Source: Nitrospira sp. (lineage in GTDB: Bacteria > Nitrospirota > Nitrospiria > Nitrospirales > UBA8639). Taken from it: DNA of 64,000 bases. Position numbers and translations under genes: made by a program. The DNA lies in contig WTGX01000004.1 of the NCBI GenBank assembly GCA_011523385.1, forward strand, positions 62,001 through 126,000. The letters run 5' to 3'. Of this stretch, positions 16,819 to 24,036 are shown in pieces (position 1 is the first letter of the stretch; every line of letters begins with the position of its first letter). The notes beneath the pieces are model-generated. The model ran no database searches. It was not told where the DNA came from and saw nothing but the letters and a program-made list of their open reading frames with translations.

Positions 16819-18015
16819 TCAGGAGTCTCTCTCGATACCGGCAATGCGGGCTTCGAATTCCTTTGCGTCCTGTCCCCGGTTGGTTTTTTTCAACAGCGCG
16901 ACGTAGTTCTTGAGCAAGCGGGCGACGACCGGGTGTTCCTTCCCCAAGGTTTTTTCGTTGATTGCCAGTGCCCGGGCGAAGAGCGGTTCGGCTTTCGCGT
17001 ATTTCTCCTGTAAAAAATAGAGCAGCGCCAAATTGTTGGCGACGTTGGCGACCTTTTCATGGTCCGGGCCGAACTTCTTTTCGTTAATTTCCAATGCGCT
17101 GACCAGCAGAGGTTCGGCCTTTTCCAATTGCCCTTGCAGGCGATAGAAGTCGGCAAGTTTGGTCAGGCTGGCCACCAATCGCGGATTCTCCGGCCCGAAC
17201 GACCGTTCCGTGATAGTGAGCGCCTGCTTCAGCAGCTCTTCGGCTTTGTCGTGGGCACCTTGGGCCGCGAGCATGGATGCGAGGTTATTGAGGCTGCCGA
17301 GCAGCCCCGGACTTTCGGCGCCGTATTGTTTCGTATTGATGGCGAGCGCGCGTTCCAGCAACGGGATGGCCTTGTCATAGTCCTGTTGGGCCCGGTACAG
17401 GAGCGCGAGATTGTTGAGGCGTTCCACCAGTTGGGGGTCGTCCGGGCCCGTGGCGTTTTCCGCAATCGCAAGGGCCCGGAGTAAGTGCGTCTCCGCTTGG
17501 GCATAGTGTTCTTGAGCGGCCAGAACGGCGGCCAGATTTTTGAGATCCAGGGTCAGATCGATATGATCCGCCCCGAGTGCTTCTTGACGAACGTGTAAGG
17601 CCCGTTCAAAGAGGGGGAGAGCTTTCTCGTAGTGTCGTTGCGCGAAATACAGCGCCGCGAGGTTGCTCAGGCTGGCGGCGAATTGAGGATCGCGATCTCC
17701 AAGAATCGTTTCATTCAGACTGACGGCTCGATTCAAGAGTGGTTCGGCCTGCTCATATTCACCCTGCGCGTCATGGACAGCGGCCAGTTTCGTCAGCGAA
17801 CGAGGAAGCCGGGGATCCTGTTTTTCGAAGGTTTCCGCTTCCTTGAGCGCGGCGGCGTACTGTTCCTCGGCCTCTTTGAAGCGTCCTTGTTGGAAGAGCA
17901 GATCACCCCGGTCTACGTGTGTGTCCCAAGGAGATTGCGCATCCCCGCATCCCGTGAGGCCGATCACCGCGACCAGGCATCCTGCCATCAGCCCTCTCCG
18001 CCAACCATTCAGCAC
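16819..18015 (-). CDS. TPR-repeat lipoprotein (kinesin-light-chain-type repeats)
   Basis: 398 residues. Hydrophobic N-terminus with lipobox GLTGC (Cys23), then eight or more tandem TPR units of 42 residues, each with the pattern LNNLALLYRAQQDYDKAIPL followed by an ALAIxE helix. The 42-residue spacing is that of kinesin-light-chain/TPR_10-12 repeats. Such proteins are protein-binding scaffolds; the lipobox puts this one on a membrane facing the periplasm. It has no enzymatic domain. It is followed by a 102-base gap to the radical SAM gene on the same strand, so the two may or may not be co-transcribed. Confidence 0.85.
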   Translation of the reverse strand: MLNGWRRGLMAGCLVAVIGLTGCGDAQSPWDTHVDRGDLLFQQGRFKEAEEQYAAALKEAETFEKQDPRLPRSLTKLAAVHDAQGEYEQAEPLLNRAVSLNETILGDRDPQFAASLSNLAALYFAQRHYEKALPLFERALHVRQEALGADHIDLTLDLKNLAAVLAAQEHYAQAETHLLRALAIAENATGPDDPQLVERLNNLALLYRAQQDYDKAIPLLERALAINTKQYGAESPGLLGSLNNLASMLAAQGAHDKAEELLKQALTITERSFGPENPRLVASLTKLADFYRLQGQLEKAEPLLVSALEINEKKFGPDHEKVANVANNLALLYFLQEKYAKAEPLFARALAINEKTLGKEHPVVARLLKNYVALLKKTNRGQDAKEFEARIAGIERDS

Positions 18016-18117
18016 GTCGTCACCTTTTTTCTGTTTTGCAAGAATTTCTCGTACAGGCTCTCATTCGATTGTAAAGAGAGAAGCAGTTCCGTGCCAACCG
18101 TAAAAGGTAAAAGTTTC

Positions 18118-19134
18118 TCAAAACAACTCGAGTTGATCCTTCGGTGGTCTGGTGAAGGTTGCGGGAACGGCATCGTCTGGACCGAATCGATGAAAGCCTT
18201 CTTTGCGAAATGCCAGATCAAATAATTGTTCAATGGTTTGCCACGTTGAGCCTCGTCCCCGGTGGCGCGCGAAGAACCGCTTTTCTTCCAACGTGCCGCC
18301 CCTGGTTTCTTTCAGGCGATTGGCGATTTTCCTGATACGGTCGGGAAAGGCCTCGGCCATCCGTTCCAGAAACACCGGTTGCACGTTGTCGTTAAGCCGC
18401 AACAGCGTATACGCGGCGCGTGTGGCGCCGGCCCGTCTCGCACGGTGAAGAATCTCCGGAATGTCCTGCTCATTCAGTCCCGGAATGACGGGACCGATCA
18501 TGACGGCCGTGGGGATGCCGGCTGCGGACAGGGTAGCCATGGCTTCCAAGCGTTTGGTGATGGAAGGCGTCTGTGGCTCGACTTTTCGAGCAACCTCGTT
18601 GTCTGCAAAAGGGATACTGAAATACACGCGGACCCAAGCCCGTTCATGGAGGACGCGCAGCAGGTCGAGGTCCCGTTGAATGAGCGCGGCTTTGGTAATG
18701 ACGGTGACGGGGTTGCGAAATTCGGCGCACACCTCTAAACAGGCGCGTGTGAGTTCATGCGTGGCTTCCAGTGGCTGATAGCAGTCGGTGTTGCCGGAAA
18801 AGACCACGAGTTCGCCTTTCCACGAGGGTTTCAAGAACGCCGTGCGAAGCGCCGCCGCCGCGTTGGGTTTTACGATGAGTTTGGATTCGAAATCCGTGCC
18901 CGCGCCGAACCCCCAATATTGGTGACTCGGGCGCGCATAGCAATAGGCGCAGGCATGAAAGCAGCCGCGATACGGATTCACGCTCCACCGGAAGGGCAGG
19001 TCCGGGCTGTCGTTTCGACTCAGAATGGTTCCGGTCGTTTCCTCAAAAACTTGAGTCGTGGCGTGGGGCGCCGGTTCGAGCAGTTCCCGGTGGTGCGAGT
19101 CAAAGGGGTTCGGCGGATTGGCGATGGGCTTCAC
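18118..19134 (-). CDS. PA0069-family radical SAM protein
   Basis: 338 residues. The radical SAM motif is CFHACAYC at about residues 59-66 (CxxxCxxC), preceded by the family-typical SVNPYRGC. FSGNTDCYQPLE and YFSIPFADNEVARKVEP are also characteristic of this SPL-related group. Members have been called spore-photoproduct-lyase-like, but the substrate is unknown. No auxiliary cluster motif is obvious in the C-terminal third, which is rich in Arg and Phe. It is the last core-like gene before the accessory strip starting at about 19.3 kb. Confidence 0.88.
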   Translation of the reverse strand: MKPIANPPNPFDSHHRELLEPAPHATTQVFEETTGTILSRNDSPDLPFRWSVNPYRGCFHACAYCYARPSHQYWGFGAGTDFESKLIVKPNAAAALRTAFLKPSWKGELVVFSGNTDCYQPLEATHELTRACLEVCAEFRNPVTVITKAALIQRDLDLLRVLHERAWVRVYFSIPFADNEVARKVEPQTPSITKRLEAMATLSAAGIPTAVMIGPVIPGLNEQDIPEILHRARRAGATRAAYTLLRLNDNVQPVFLERMAEAFPDRIRKIANRLKETRGGTLEEKRFFARHRGRGSTWQTIEQLFDLAFRKEGFHRFGPDDAVPATFTRPPKDQLELF

Positions 19135-19174
19135 GGGTTCATTGGCCGGCGAGGCAATTGTTAGTCGGTCGATT

Positions 19175-19268
19175 CTACCCCACCTAACCTCCCCTTACAA
19201 AGGGGAGGAACAAGACGCTCATTCTTGCTTCATTCCCCTCCTTTGTAAGGAGGGGGAAGGGGAGGTAG
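19175..19268. repeat. Dispersed palindromic repeat (CCTCCCC...TTACAAAGG family), copy 1
   Basis: Two related arms face each other: CTACCCCACCTAACC leading into CCCCTTACAAAGGGGAGG, and the inverted arm with CCTCCTTTGTAAGGAGG ending in GGAGGTAG. Each arm contains its own small hairpin. The same two arms occur at 56920-57042. The remaining bases up to 19418 contain no gene and a short inverted pair GGTCA/TGACC near 19280-19308. Confidence 0.8.
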
Positions 19269-19418
19269 AGTCAGTTGTAGGTCAGGTTAGCGAAGCGTAA
19301 CTTGACCTCTTTGCTAAAGCCCCTCCAAAAATCAGGGTGGCCTTCGCTTCTTGACGCCAATATGGCAGGGAATGATAATGAACATAGTCTAACCATCATG
19401 AGAAGGGGGTTCTGCGTC

Positions 19419-19643
19419 GTGAGTCCGAAATTGCAGGAAGAGTTGCTCAGTGAGATGGCTCGGCTATCGCAAGAAGAGCAACAGAGGGTAATAGCTTTCG
19501 TGAGGAGTCTAGCTGCAGGGCCTGCCGGGAAAGCCAGCAAGGATCTGGCAAGATTTGCCGGCGCGATTGATCCAGATGATCTCAAACAAATGGCCGCGGT
19601 CATCGAGGAGGGTTGTGAAAGGATAAACGAGAGTGAGTGGTAG
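19419..19643 (+). CDS. Antitoxin of a VapBC-like pair
   Basis: 74 residues from a GTG at 19419, chosen because AAGGGGG at 19403-19409 is ten bases upstream and the longer reading adds unrelated sequence. The first half is helical (LLSEMARLSQEEQQRVIAFV). The C-terminus IDPDDLKQMAAVIEEGCERI followed by NESEW matches the toxin-wrapping tail common in antitoxins paired with PIN toxins. It overlaps the toxin start by 11 bases, the usual coupling in such modules. No DNA-binding domain of a named class is obvious. Probably autoregulatory with the toxin. Confidence 0.8.
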   Translation: MSPKLQEELLSEMARLSQEEQQRVIAFVRSLAAGPAGKASKDLARFAGAIDPDDLKQMAAVIEEGCERINESEW

Positions 19644-20022
19644 TGTCCTACTGGACACCAACATTATTATCGGTATCCTCGCGAAAGACGAAGCCATTCT
19701 TTCCCGTTTGGCAGAAACAGAATCAGTTTTTCTTCCAAGCATCGCCCTTGGCGAATTGTATTTCGGAGCATTTAAGTCGGCTCATCCCGATGACAACGCC
19801 GAACGTATTGACCGCTTGGCGGATTCCACGGCAATCCTCTACTGCGATGGCACCACTGCTCTGCATTATGGCCGGATCAAGACAACTCTACGCGCAAGAG
19901 GCCGGCCGATTCCTGAAAATGACATCTGGATCGCAGCAATTGCGCAGCAACACGGCCTAACTGTCGTCTCCCGAGATCTGCACTTCAGGGAAATCGAGAA
20001 TCTGTCTGTCGAGGAGTGGTAA
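19633..20022 (+). CDS. vapC: PIN-domain toxin (VapC-like ribonuclease)
   Basis: 129 residues from a GTG that overlaps the antitoxin reading frame. The PIN acidic residues are present: Asp in LLDTNI (about residue 8), Glu in ALGELYFG (about 41), Asp in PENDIWIA (about 97) and Asp in VSRDLHF (about 115). VapC toxins cut tRNA or rRNA in a magnesium-dependent way. Length and motif order fit well. The pair opens an accessory region that ends at tRNA-Arg. Confidence 0.9.
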   Translation: MSGSVLLDTNIIIGILAKDEAILSRLAETESVFLPSIALGELYFGAFKSAHPDDNAERIDRLADSTAILYCDGTTALHYGRIKTTLRARGRPIPENDIWIAAIAQQHGLTVVSRDLHFREIENLSVEEW

Positions 20023-20109
20023 GCAGCGAAAGTCGGGGCTACCAGCCAGCACACTTCATAATTGGGCAATATAACCTGTAAAGACAGGACTTATTTATAA
20101 GAAGTGCAT

Positions 20110-20730
20110 ATGGGCATTTTCTCACGCTTGTTTCAAGGTGCCGATAAACAGGTCGAGGCGGAATTGGAAGAACTCTACTCAAAAGCCTGCGCCTCGTATA
20201 GCGGACAATCGATTTCAGAAGCCAGAAGAACTGTGCGTGAAACCATCAAAGGGTGTAAGAAACAAGCACAGCAGGAGGGTACTGATAAGCTACCCGAAAA
20301 CTTCGGAACGGTATTGATCACCAAATCGGAAGAACTTCACGTCATGGGTTTCACGATGGTTCAGAATGCAAGGGCAGACGGCGCTTGTGATGAAGACATA
20401 GAAGAGTGGTGGAATCTTCATGACCTTCAACGACGGATGGTGATCTGGCACGAAAATGCACTCCGTTATGCAAACTTCTTATCCCTTCGGGAAGATGGTT
20501 TGGAAGCTGATGAAGCTATGGCAAGGGTTCGGGTTATTTTCCCAATGTATGGTGATCCAAATGACACCATCCACACAAGTGGTGACGACAGGCCACTGCG
20601 TCATGAATTACGAGGTCGCGTCGACCGATACCGAGAGCGTTACAGTCCGCAGGAAGTTGCTGAGGCTTGCAAGCATTTTACTACATTCAATGCATTTGTG
20701 AGATCTGAGATAAGGAATGGCCGCCTCTAA
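20110..20730 (+). CDS. Orphan protein of accessory region
   Basis: 206 residues from the ATG at 20110; a GTG two codons upstream is also possible. Soluble, mostly helical, no signal or known motif recognised. Base composition is more AT-rich than the neighbours, in line with transfer. Its stop codon lies inside the left arm of an attC-like hairpin (20725-20796), as is usual for integron gene cassettes. Function unknown. Confidence 0.65.
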   Translation: MGIFSRLFQGADKQVEAELEELYSKACASYSGQSISEARRTVRETIKGCKKQAQQEGTDKLPENFGTVLITKSEELHVMGFTMVQNARADGACDEDIEEWWNLHDLQRRMVIWHENALRYANFLSLREDGLEADEAMARVRVIFPMYGDPNDTIHTSGDDRPLRHELRGRVDRYRERYSPQEVAEACKHFTTFNAFVRSEIRNGRL

Positions 20731-20796
20731 TCTGCGCGTTGCAGTGGACTGGTGCTTGCGTTACTCTCGCCCCGGCCGCTGACCGCGTGATTAGCC
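20725..20796 (+). repeat. attC-like recombination hairpin 1
   Basis: Imperfect palindrome. CTAATC at 20727-20732 pairs with GATTAG at 20789-20794, CGCG pairs with CGCG, and CAGTGG pairs with CCGCTG (one G-U). Small unpaired spacers and a large variable loop separate them, as in integron attC sites. The outer boxes CTCTAAT and ATTAGCC resemble the RYYYAAC/GTTRRRY consensus but have a compensated C-to-T and G-to-A change at the crossover position. It overlaps the stop of the previous gene and lies 14 bases before the next start. Confidence 0.6.
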
Positions 20797-20810
20797 ACAG
20801 AGGAGAGAAC

Positions 20811-21407
20811 ATGGACTACAACGTGAAGAGGTCGTGGGAGGAGTTCCTGAACCCTGAGGTCACGCGTCCCCGCCTGATCGCTGCCTCCATCTACATTGCT
20901 GGATTCGAGGTCCTCAAGGAAGCCATCGTGGATCGCACACGCGACTTCTTTTGGATGGGCTTTGACGAATCCGGTGACCATATTGACCTCAGGTACCAGT
21001 CTGATGTCCGCGCTCGGAATGAGAGCCCCGTCTACGCCAGCCTTAGTTGGCTGAGGGAGATGAACGTGATCAATGACGCCGACATAGGTGTCTTCGATCG
21101 CGTCAAAGCCTGCCGAAATACGCTTGCGCACAAGTTGTTCTCGACATTGGCCTCAGAGGGCTTGCCACCCGATTTCGAGCAGCGCTTCACGGAGATGGTC
21201 GCGCTGCTCCATAAGATCGAAGTGTGGTGGATCGTCAACGTCGAGATCCCCGCCAACCCAGATTATGACGGAAGCCACATCGATGAAGAGGAAATCGTGC
21301 CAGGTCGGCTCGCGGGCATTCAACTCCTGCGGGACATCGCCCTAGGGGACGAGGAGCGAAGCCGGTTCTATTACGAGGAATTTCGCAAGCAAAGTGGGGG
21401 TGGCTGA
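20811..21407 (+). CDS. HEPN-like protein with R-N-x3-H motif
   Basis: 198 residues. The ATG at 20811 is chosen because GGAGAG lies just upstream; the longer frame runs into the hairpin. Mostly helical. RNTLAH at residues 102-107 fits the R-x4-H signature (here R-N-x3-H) of HEPN ribonuclease domains, set in a helix VFDRVKACRNTLAHKLF. HEPN proteins act as toxins or defence RNases, often with a nucleotidyltransferase antitoxin; no such partner is next to it. The gene is bracketed by two attC-like hairpins, so it looks like a mobile cassette. HEPN assignment is by motif only. Confidence 0.65.
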   Translation: MDYNVKRSWEEFLNPEVTRPRLIAASIYIAGFEVLKEAIVDRTRDFFWMGFDESGDHIDLRYQSDVRARNESPVYASLSWLREMNVINDADIGVFDRVKACRNTLAHKLFSTLASEGLPPDFEQRFTEMVALLHKIEVWWIVNVEIPANPDYDGSHIDEEEIVPGRLAGIQLLRDIALGDEERSRFYYEEFRKQSGGG

Positions 21408-21460
21408 CAAGGCGATGCGCCGGACGGCTTTCGACCGCCGCTGATCGCCAAACCTTTGCC
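21402..21460 (+). repeat. attC-like recombination hairpin 2
   Basis: GGCGAT (21411-21416) pairs with ATCGCC (21444-21449). Inside, CGG-A-CGG pairs with CCGCCG leaving one extrahelical A at 21424. Between these lies an asymmetric internal loop (gcgc opposite ctg), and the apical loop is about 7 bases. This layout of outer stem, central spacer, inner stem with an extrahelical base and loop is that of attC sites. Outer boxes GGCTGAC and CTTTGCC are degenerate. Confidence 0.6.
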
Positions 21461-21485
21461 AGACACAAGAAAAGAGGAGACCAAC

Positions 21486-21812
21486 ATGGACTTTACTGAC
21501 AAACAAGAAACAAAGATCACCCGTATGATCACTAGAGGTGAAAAAATGGATACGATCGCGAGGGAGATCGGAGGGAATTGTACGTGTCAGGACATCCAAC
21601 AGTTTTGTTGGGAATCTGGGTATATGAGCTGGCAGGGCTCAAAAAAGATGATATCAAATCGGCTGAAACGGTTCAAAGCGGCTGGGACACAAGCGGAACG
21701 GGAAAAACTCGCGGTGGAAATTGACGAAGCAGTTAGCTACCTTTACTACTGCGCAAAAGAAATGCGGAGCCGCATCGTCGCGATTGAAAAAGCTTTGAGG
21801 CACATCTCTTGA
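21486..21812 (+). CDS. Small helical orphan protein, possible DNA binding
   Basis: 108 residues from the ATG at 21486, preceded by AGAGGAG at 21473-21479. The segment ITRGEKMDTIAREIGG followed by TCQDIQQFCWE reads like a helix-turn-helix, and ISNRLKRF adds basic residues; no named family was recognised. It lies between attC-like hairpin 2 and tRNA-Arg, and a weaker palindrome with a GTTAAAT box follows its stop at about 21813-21850. It is probably a third cassette-borne gene. Confidence 0.6.
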   Translation: MDFTDKQETKITRMITRGEKMDTIAREIGGNCTCQDIQQFCWESGYMSWQGSKKMISNRLKRFKAAGTQAEREKLAVEIDEAVSYLYYCAKEMRSRIVAIEKALRHIS

Positions 21813-21950
21813 TTAACTGTCGAACAAAAGATTCAACTGAACACTGTTAAATGCACGTTGCGCTTTGCGGCGATGTCAGTGGCGCACGAAAAACTGTTCT
21901 TTTTCCAACGTGCCATTGTCTCACTCCGGGCATTGCGGTAGACTCCATGG

Positions 21951-21981
21951 TTGTCACGTACCCTTCCCTGAACGGCATATC
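21951..21981 (+). promoter_or_regulatory. Probable promoter of tRNA-Arg
   Basis: TTGTCA at 21951-21956 with CATATC at 21976-21981, spacing 19 bases. The -35 box matches that of tRNA-Cys. The spacing is long, so this is tentative. Confidence 0.4.
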
Positions 21982-21988
21982 GTTGGAT

Positions 21989-22065
21989 GCCCCCGTAGCT
22001 CAGGTGGATAGAGCAACGGTTTCCTAAACCGCAGGTCGGACGTTCAAATCGTCTCGGGGGCACCA
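21989..22065 (+). tRNA. tRNA-Arg (anticodon CCU)
   Basis: Acceptor GCCCCCG pairs with CGGGGGC at 22055-22061, discriminator A, CCA encoded. The anticodon loop TTCCTAA gives CCT, reading AGG. The top pair of the anticodon stem appears to be an A-C mismatch. The tRNA borders the accessory strip, a common location for island ends, although no duplicated tRNA 3' end was found. Confidence 0.95.
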
Positions 22066-22142
22066 GATTTGGTCGTGGAATGGTGTGAAGTGAGAAGAAT
22101 GAGTCACCTGATGGGACACGTTTTTGCCGAAATAGAATTAAG

Positions 22143-22277
22143 TAGCTGCGGGGTCCCTGCTGGGGGCAGGGACATGCCTTATCCCGCCGCCTTCCTGGCC
22201 GCATAAGATGCGGCAGCTACAAATGAAGGCGTTTTTCTATGAAGAACGGTCATTGTCCACTATTCTGAATAAGTCCC
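22143..22277. repeat. Dispersed repeat with CCGCATAAGATGCGG hairpin, copy 1
   Basis: Starts with GTAGCTGC and contains its complement GCAGCTAC after a CCGCATAAGATGCGG hairpin. It then has a conserved 60-base flank reading GGCGTTTTTCT, GAAGAACGGTCATTGTC, ACTATTCTG and ATAAGTCCC in order. Near-identical copies are at 25145-25259 and 33564-33641. It ends 13 bases from the stop of the next minus-strand gene. The gap 22066-22290 holds no gene. Confidence 0.85.
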
Positions 22278-22290
22278 AATTTTTTTCAGC

Positions 22291-23238
22291 TTAGGGCGCT
22301 TGGATTTCGTGGGTGGGTTGAATGTCGATGCGCTCCCCGAAGGTGTCGAGCGTCCCGATCCCGAAGTGGGGATTGTCAACCATCGTGGTGTGGGCCATGC
22401 GACGGTCCGTGGCGTTCTCGAATTCGAACCTGACTTGCAGAGTATCGTCTTTCAGCACGACGGCCTTCATATCCAGTATGCCGCCCATGCCGGGATGCCA
22501 TGCGACCAGGGTATAGACGCCTTCCGGGATGTCCGAGATGGTGAAACGGCCCTGGGCGTCCGTCACGGCGTAATAGGGGTTGGTCACGGCCACGCCCCAC
22601 GTCTGCATGAACTCGTGGAATCCGCATTCCAGGTAAAAGATCCGGCGTCCTTTGGTAAAGGCGATGGTATCGATCAGCGGCGTGCCAGGGAGGTGGTCGT
22701 GGGCCCCGGCGTCGTTCCTGGGGTGATGGGGATTCATGCGCAGCAGGCGATGAAACATCACCTCGGACTCGAAAGGAGCGACTTCATACACCTGGATGTC
22801 GTGGATAATGGGATCCATGTTCACGATACGGAGGTCCTGCTGGTTCCGTACCGCCATGACCGGCGGAGTGAGCGTACAATCCCGGGCTTCTATAGTGGAT
22901 GAGGCAGCGGGAAATGGCTTCCCACGATCAACGCCTTCCAGCATGACCACGGCATGTTGCAGACCTCCGTCCCGTGCGACGCGAACCTGGTCAAGCAGTC
23001 GCCAGACCGTACCGGTGGAGATGCGGCCGCAAAACACGGTTTCGGGATAGGTAATGAGATTAAACGCCTTGGGCGGCGGTGGGGTGCCGTTCAGGACGAC
23101 CTTCCCGGACACATGGCCACCGTTGGTGATGGGCTGCCCGGTATAAGCCCAACCCGGCGAACCGGGTAGCAGGGCCAGAAGGACGCCGAGCAGTCCCATC
23201 GGGACAGTTTTAACGGAATTGATGAATGGAAAAGACAC
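22291..23238 (-). CDS. Secreted protein with carboxypeptidase-regulatory-like/cupredoxin-like domain
   Basis: About 315 residues from a GTG at 23238 (reading MSFPFINSVKTVPMGLLG); an ATG at 23199 would give a shorter signal lacking a basic residue. A signal peptide ends near PGWA. The mature part has an N-terminal beta segment (GGHVSGKVVLNGTPPPPKAF) and Cys residues in FCGRIS. A middle region is rich in His (NMDPIIHDIQVYE, RMNPHHPRND, CGFHEFMQTWG), and the C-terminus is carboxypeptidase-regulatory-like (AVTDAQGRFTISDIPEGVY). The His/Cys/Met pattern hints at copper binding, as in plastocyanin-like methylamine-utilisation proteins. Expected in the periplasm. Upstream extension of the frame overlaps the next gene and is probably not translated. 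Confidence 0.75.
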   Translation of the reverse strand: MSFPFINSVKTVPMGLLGVLLALLPGSPGWAYTGQPITNGGHVSGKVVLNGTPPPPKAFNLITYPETVFCGRISTGTVWRLLDQVRVARDGGLQHAVVMLEGVDRGKPFPAASSTIEARDCTLTPPVMAVRNQQDLRIVNMDPIIHDIQVYEVAPFESEVMFHRLLRMNPHHPRNDAGAHDHLPGTPLIDTIAFTKGRRIFYLECGFHEFMQTWGVAVTNPYYAVTDAQGRFTISDIPEGVYTLVAWHPGMGGILDMKAVVLKDDTLQVRFEFENATDRRMAHTTMVDNPHFGIGTLDTFGERIDIQPTHEIQAP

Positions 23239-23315
23239 GACTTGTGGGGGGGGCTTGGACCGGGACGGAACAGTCGTGATCCCCGACCAGTAAGACCGGG
23301 GATCACGGTGTTTTT

Positions 23316-23819
23316 TTATTTCACGCCGACCCGTTCGGCGGCGTCTTTCTTGGGCCGTCCCTGTTTGGCCCGGGTTCTGGCGCGAGTGTTTAACGTCGTG
23401 TCGTCCGTCAGATAGAAAAATTGATCGTCCACCGACAACTTGTCGGACCAAGCCCGGCAGGCGTCGCACATCCGGATTTTGCGCCGGTCGGGACTCCAAA
23501 AGCGTTTTTCGCAGTGACAGGCTTTTCCGCAGAGGCAATTCACCCAGCCTGCATAGGGAGATGGTTCGGGTTCCGGAATCTCCTGTTGGTCGACCAGTTC
23601 CCGCGCCTTTTCGACGGCACGGGCCCATGACCCCCAATGCCGAACAAAAAATTGAACCGAATATGCTTTTTCTTCGGCAAGATCGTATTCCAACTGTGTC
23701 AAATGAGGACGGCCTTCCTGACCCATGAATCGCGCCAATTCCTGCAAGGCTTGGTGTCGTTTCCAGGCGCTGAGCGGTTCCAGCGTCCCGCGGCCTCCCG
23801 CGTTCTTAGTTTTTGGCAT
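23316..23819 (-). CDS. Cys-rich protein with homing-endonuclease-associated-repeat-like segment
   Basis: 167 residues from the ATG at 23819, supported by AAGGGG nine bases upstream. Residues about 20-78 contain the pattern ALQELARFMGQEGRPHLTQ then VRHWGSWARAVEKA. This resembles the short helical repeat found beside homing endonucleases (HNH-associated repeat), which binds DNA. A Cys/His cluster follows (CLCGKACHCEKRFW, MCDACRAW) that could hold zinc. The C-terminus is basic. The combination suggests a nucleic-acid-binding protein, but no nuclease motif is visible. The repeat match is by eye. Confidence 0.65.
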   Translation of the reverse strand: MPKTKNAGGRGTLEPLSAWKRHQALQELARFMGQEGRPHLTQLEYDLAEEKAYSVQFFVRHWGSWARAVEKARELVDQQEIPEPEPSPYAGWVNCLCGKACHCEKRFWSPDRRKIRMCDACRAWSDKLSVDDQFFYLTDDTTLNTRARTRAKQGRPKKDAAERVGVK

Positions 23820-24036
23820 GGTGCAACCCCTTATGTCTATATCCATTCTACGGTACAGGTGGATTACCTTACGTTTTGAATCGTACGACAAAGACTGTAT
23901 ATTTTCCAGTACATTTGATTATTATAACCACACCGGGGCAAAAAGGTAAGGCGACGCTTCAAAATCATGAAAACCCCGATGGTTTCTTGGCAATCTTGGC
24001 AAAATTGACCGCATTTTCAAATTTGAACAGAATAAC

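Noticed and set aside
19175-19268. CRISPR-like or transcription terminator reading of the palindromic repeat
   Set aside because: There are only two related arms and no spacer array; the same arms recur at 56920, so it is a dispersed repeat.
21813-21850. Third attC-like site with GTTAAAT box after the small orphan gene
   Set aside because: Only the outer 5-base stem TTAAC/GTTAA is convincing, and the inner stem and spacer do not form; kept out of the feature list.
21833-22204. Minus-strand 123-codon frame containing PPRRFERPTCGLGNR
   Set aside because: It is the reverse reading of tRNA-Arg plus the repeat; not a protein gene.
23239-23637. Long N-terminal extension of the secreted protein at 22291
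   Set aside because: It overlaps the neighbouring minus-strand gene antisense/in another frame and is basic low complexity; the signal peptide begins at about 23238.
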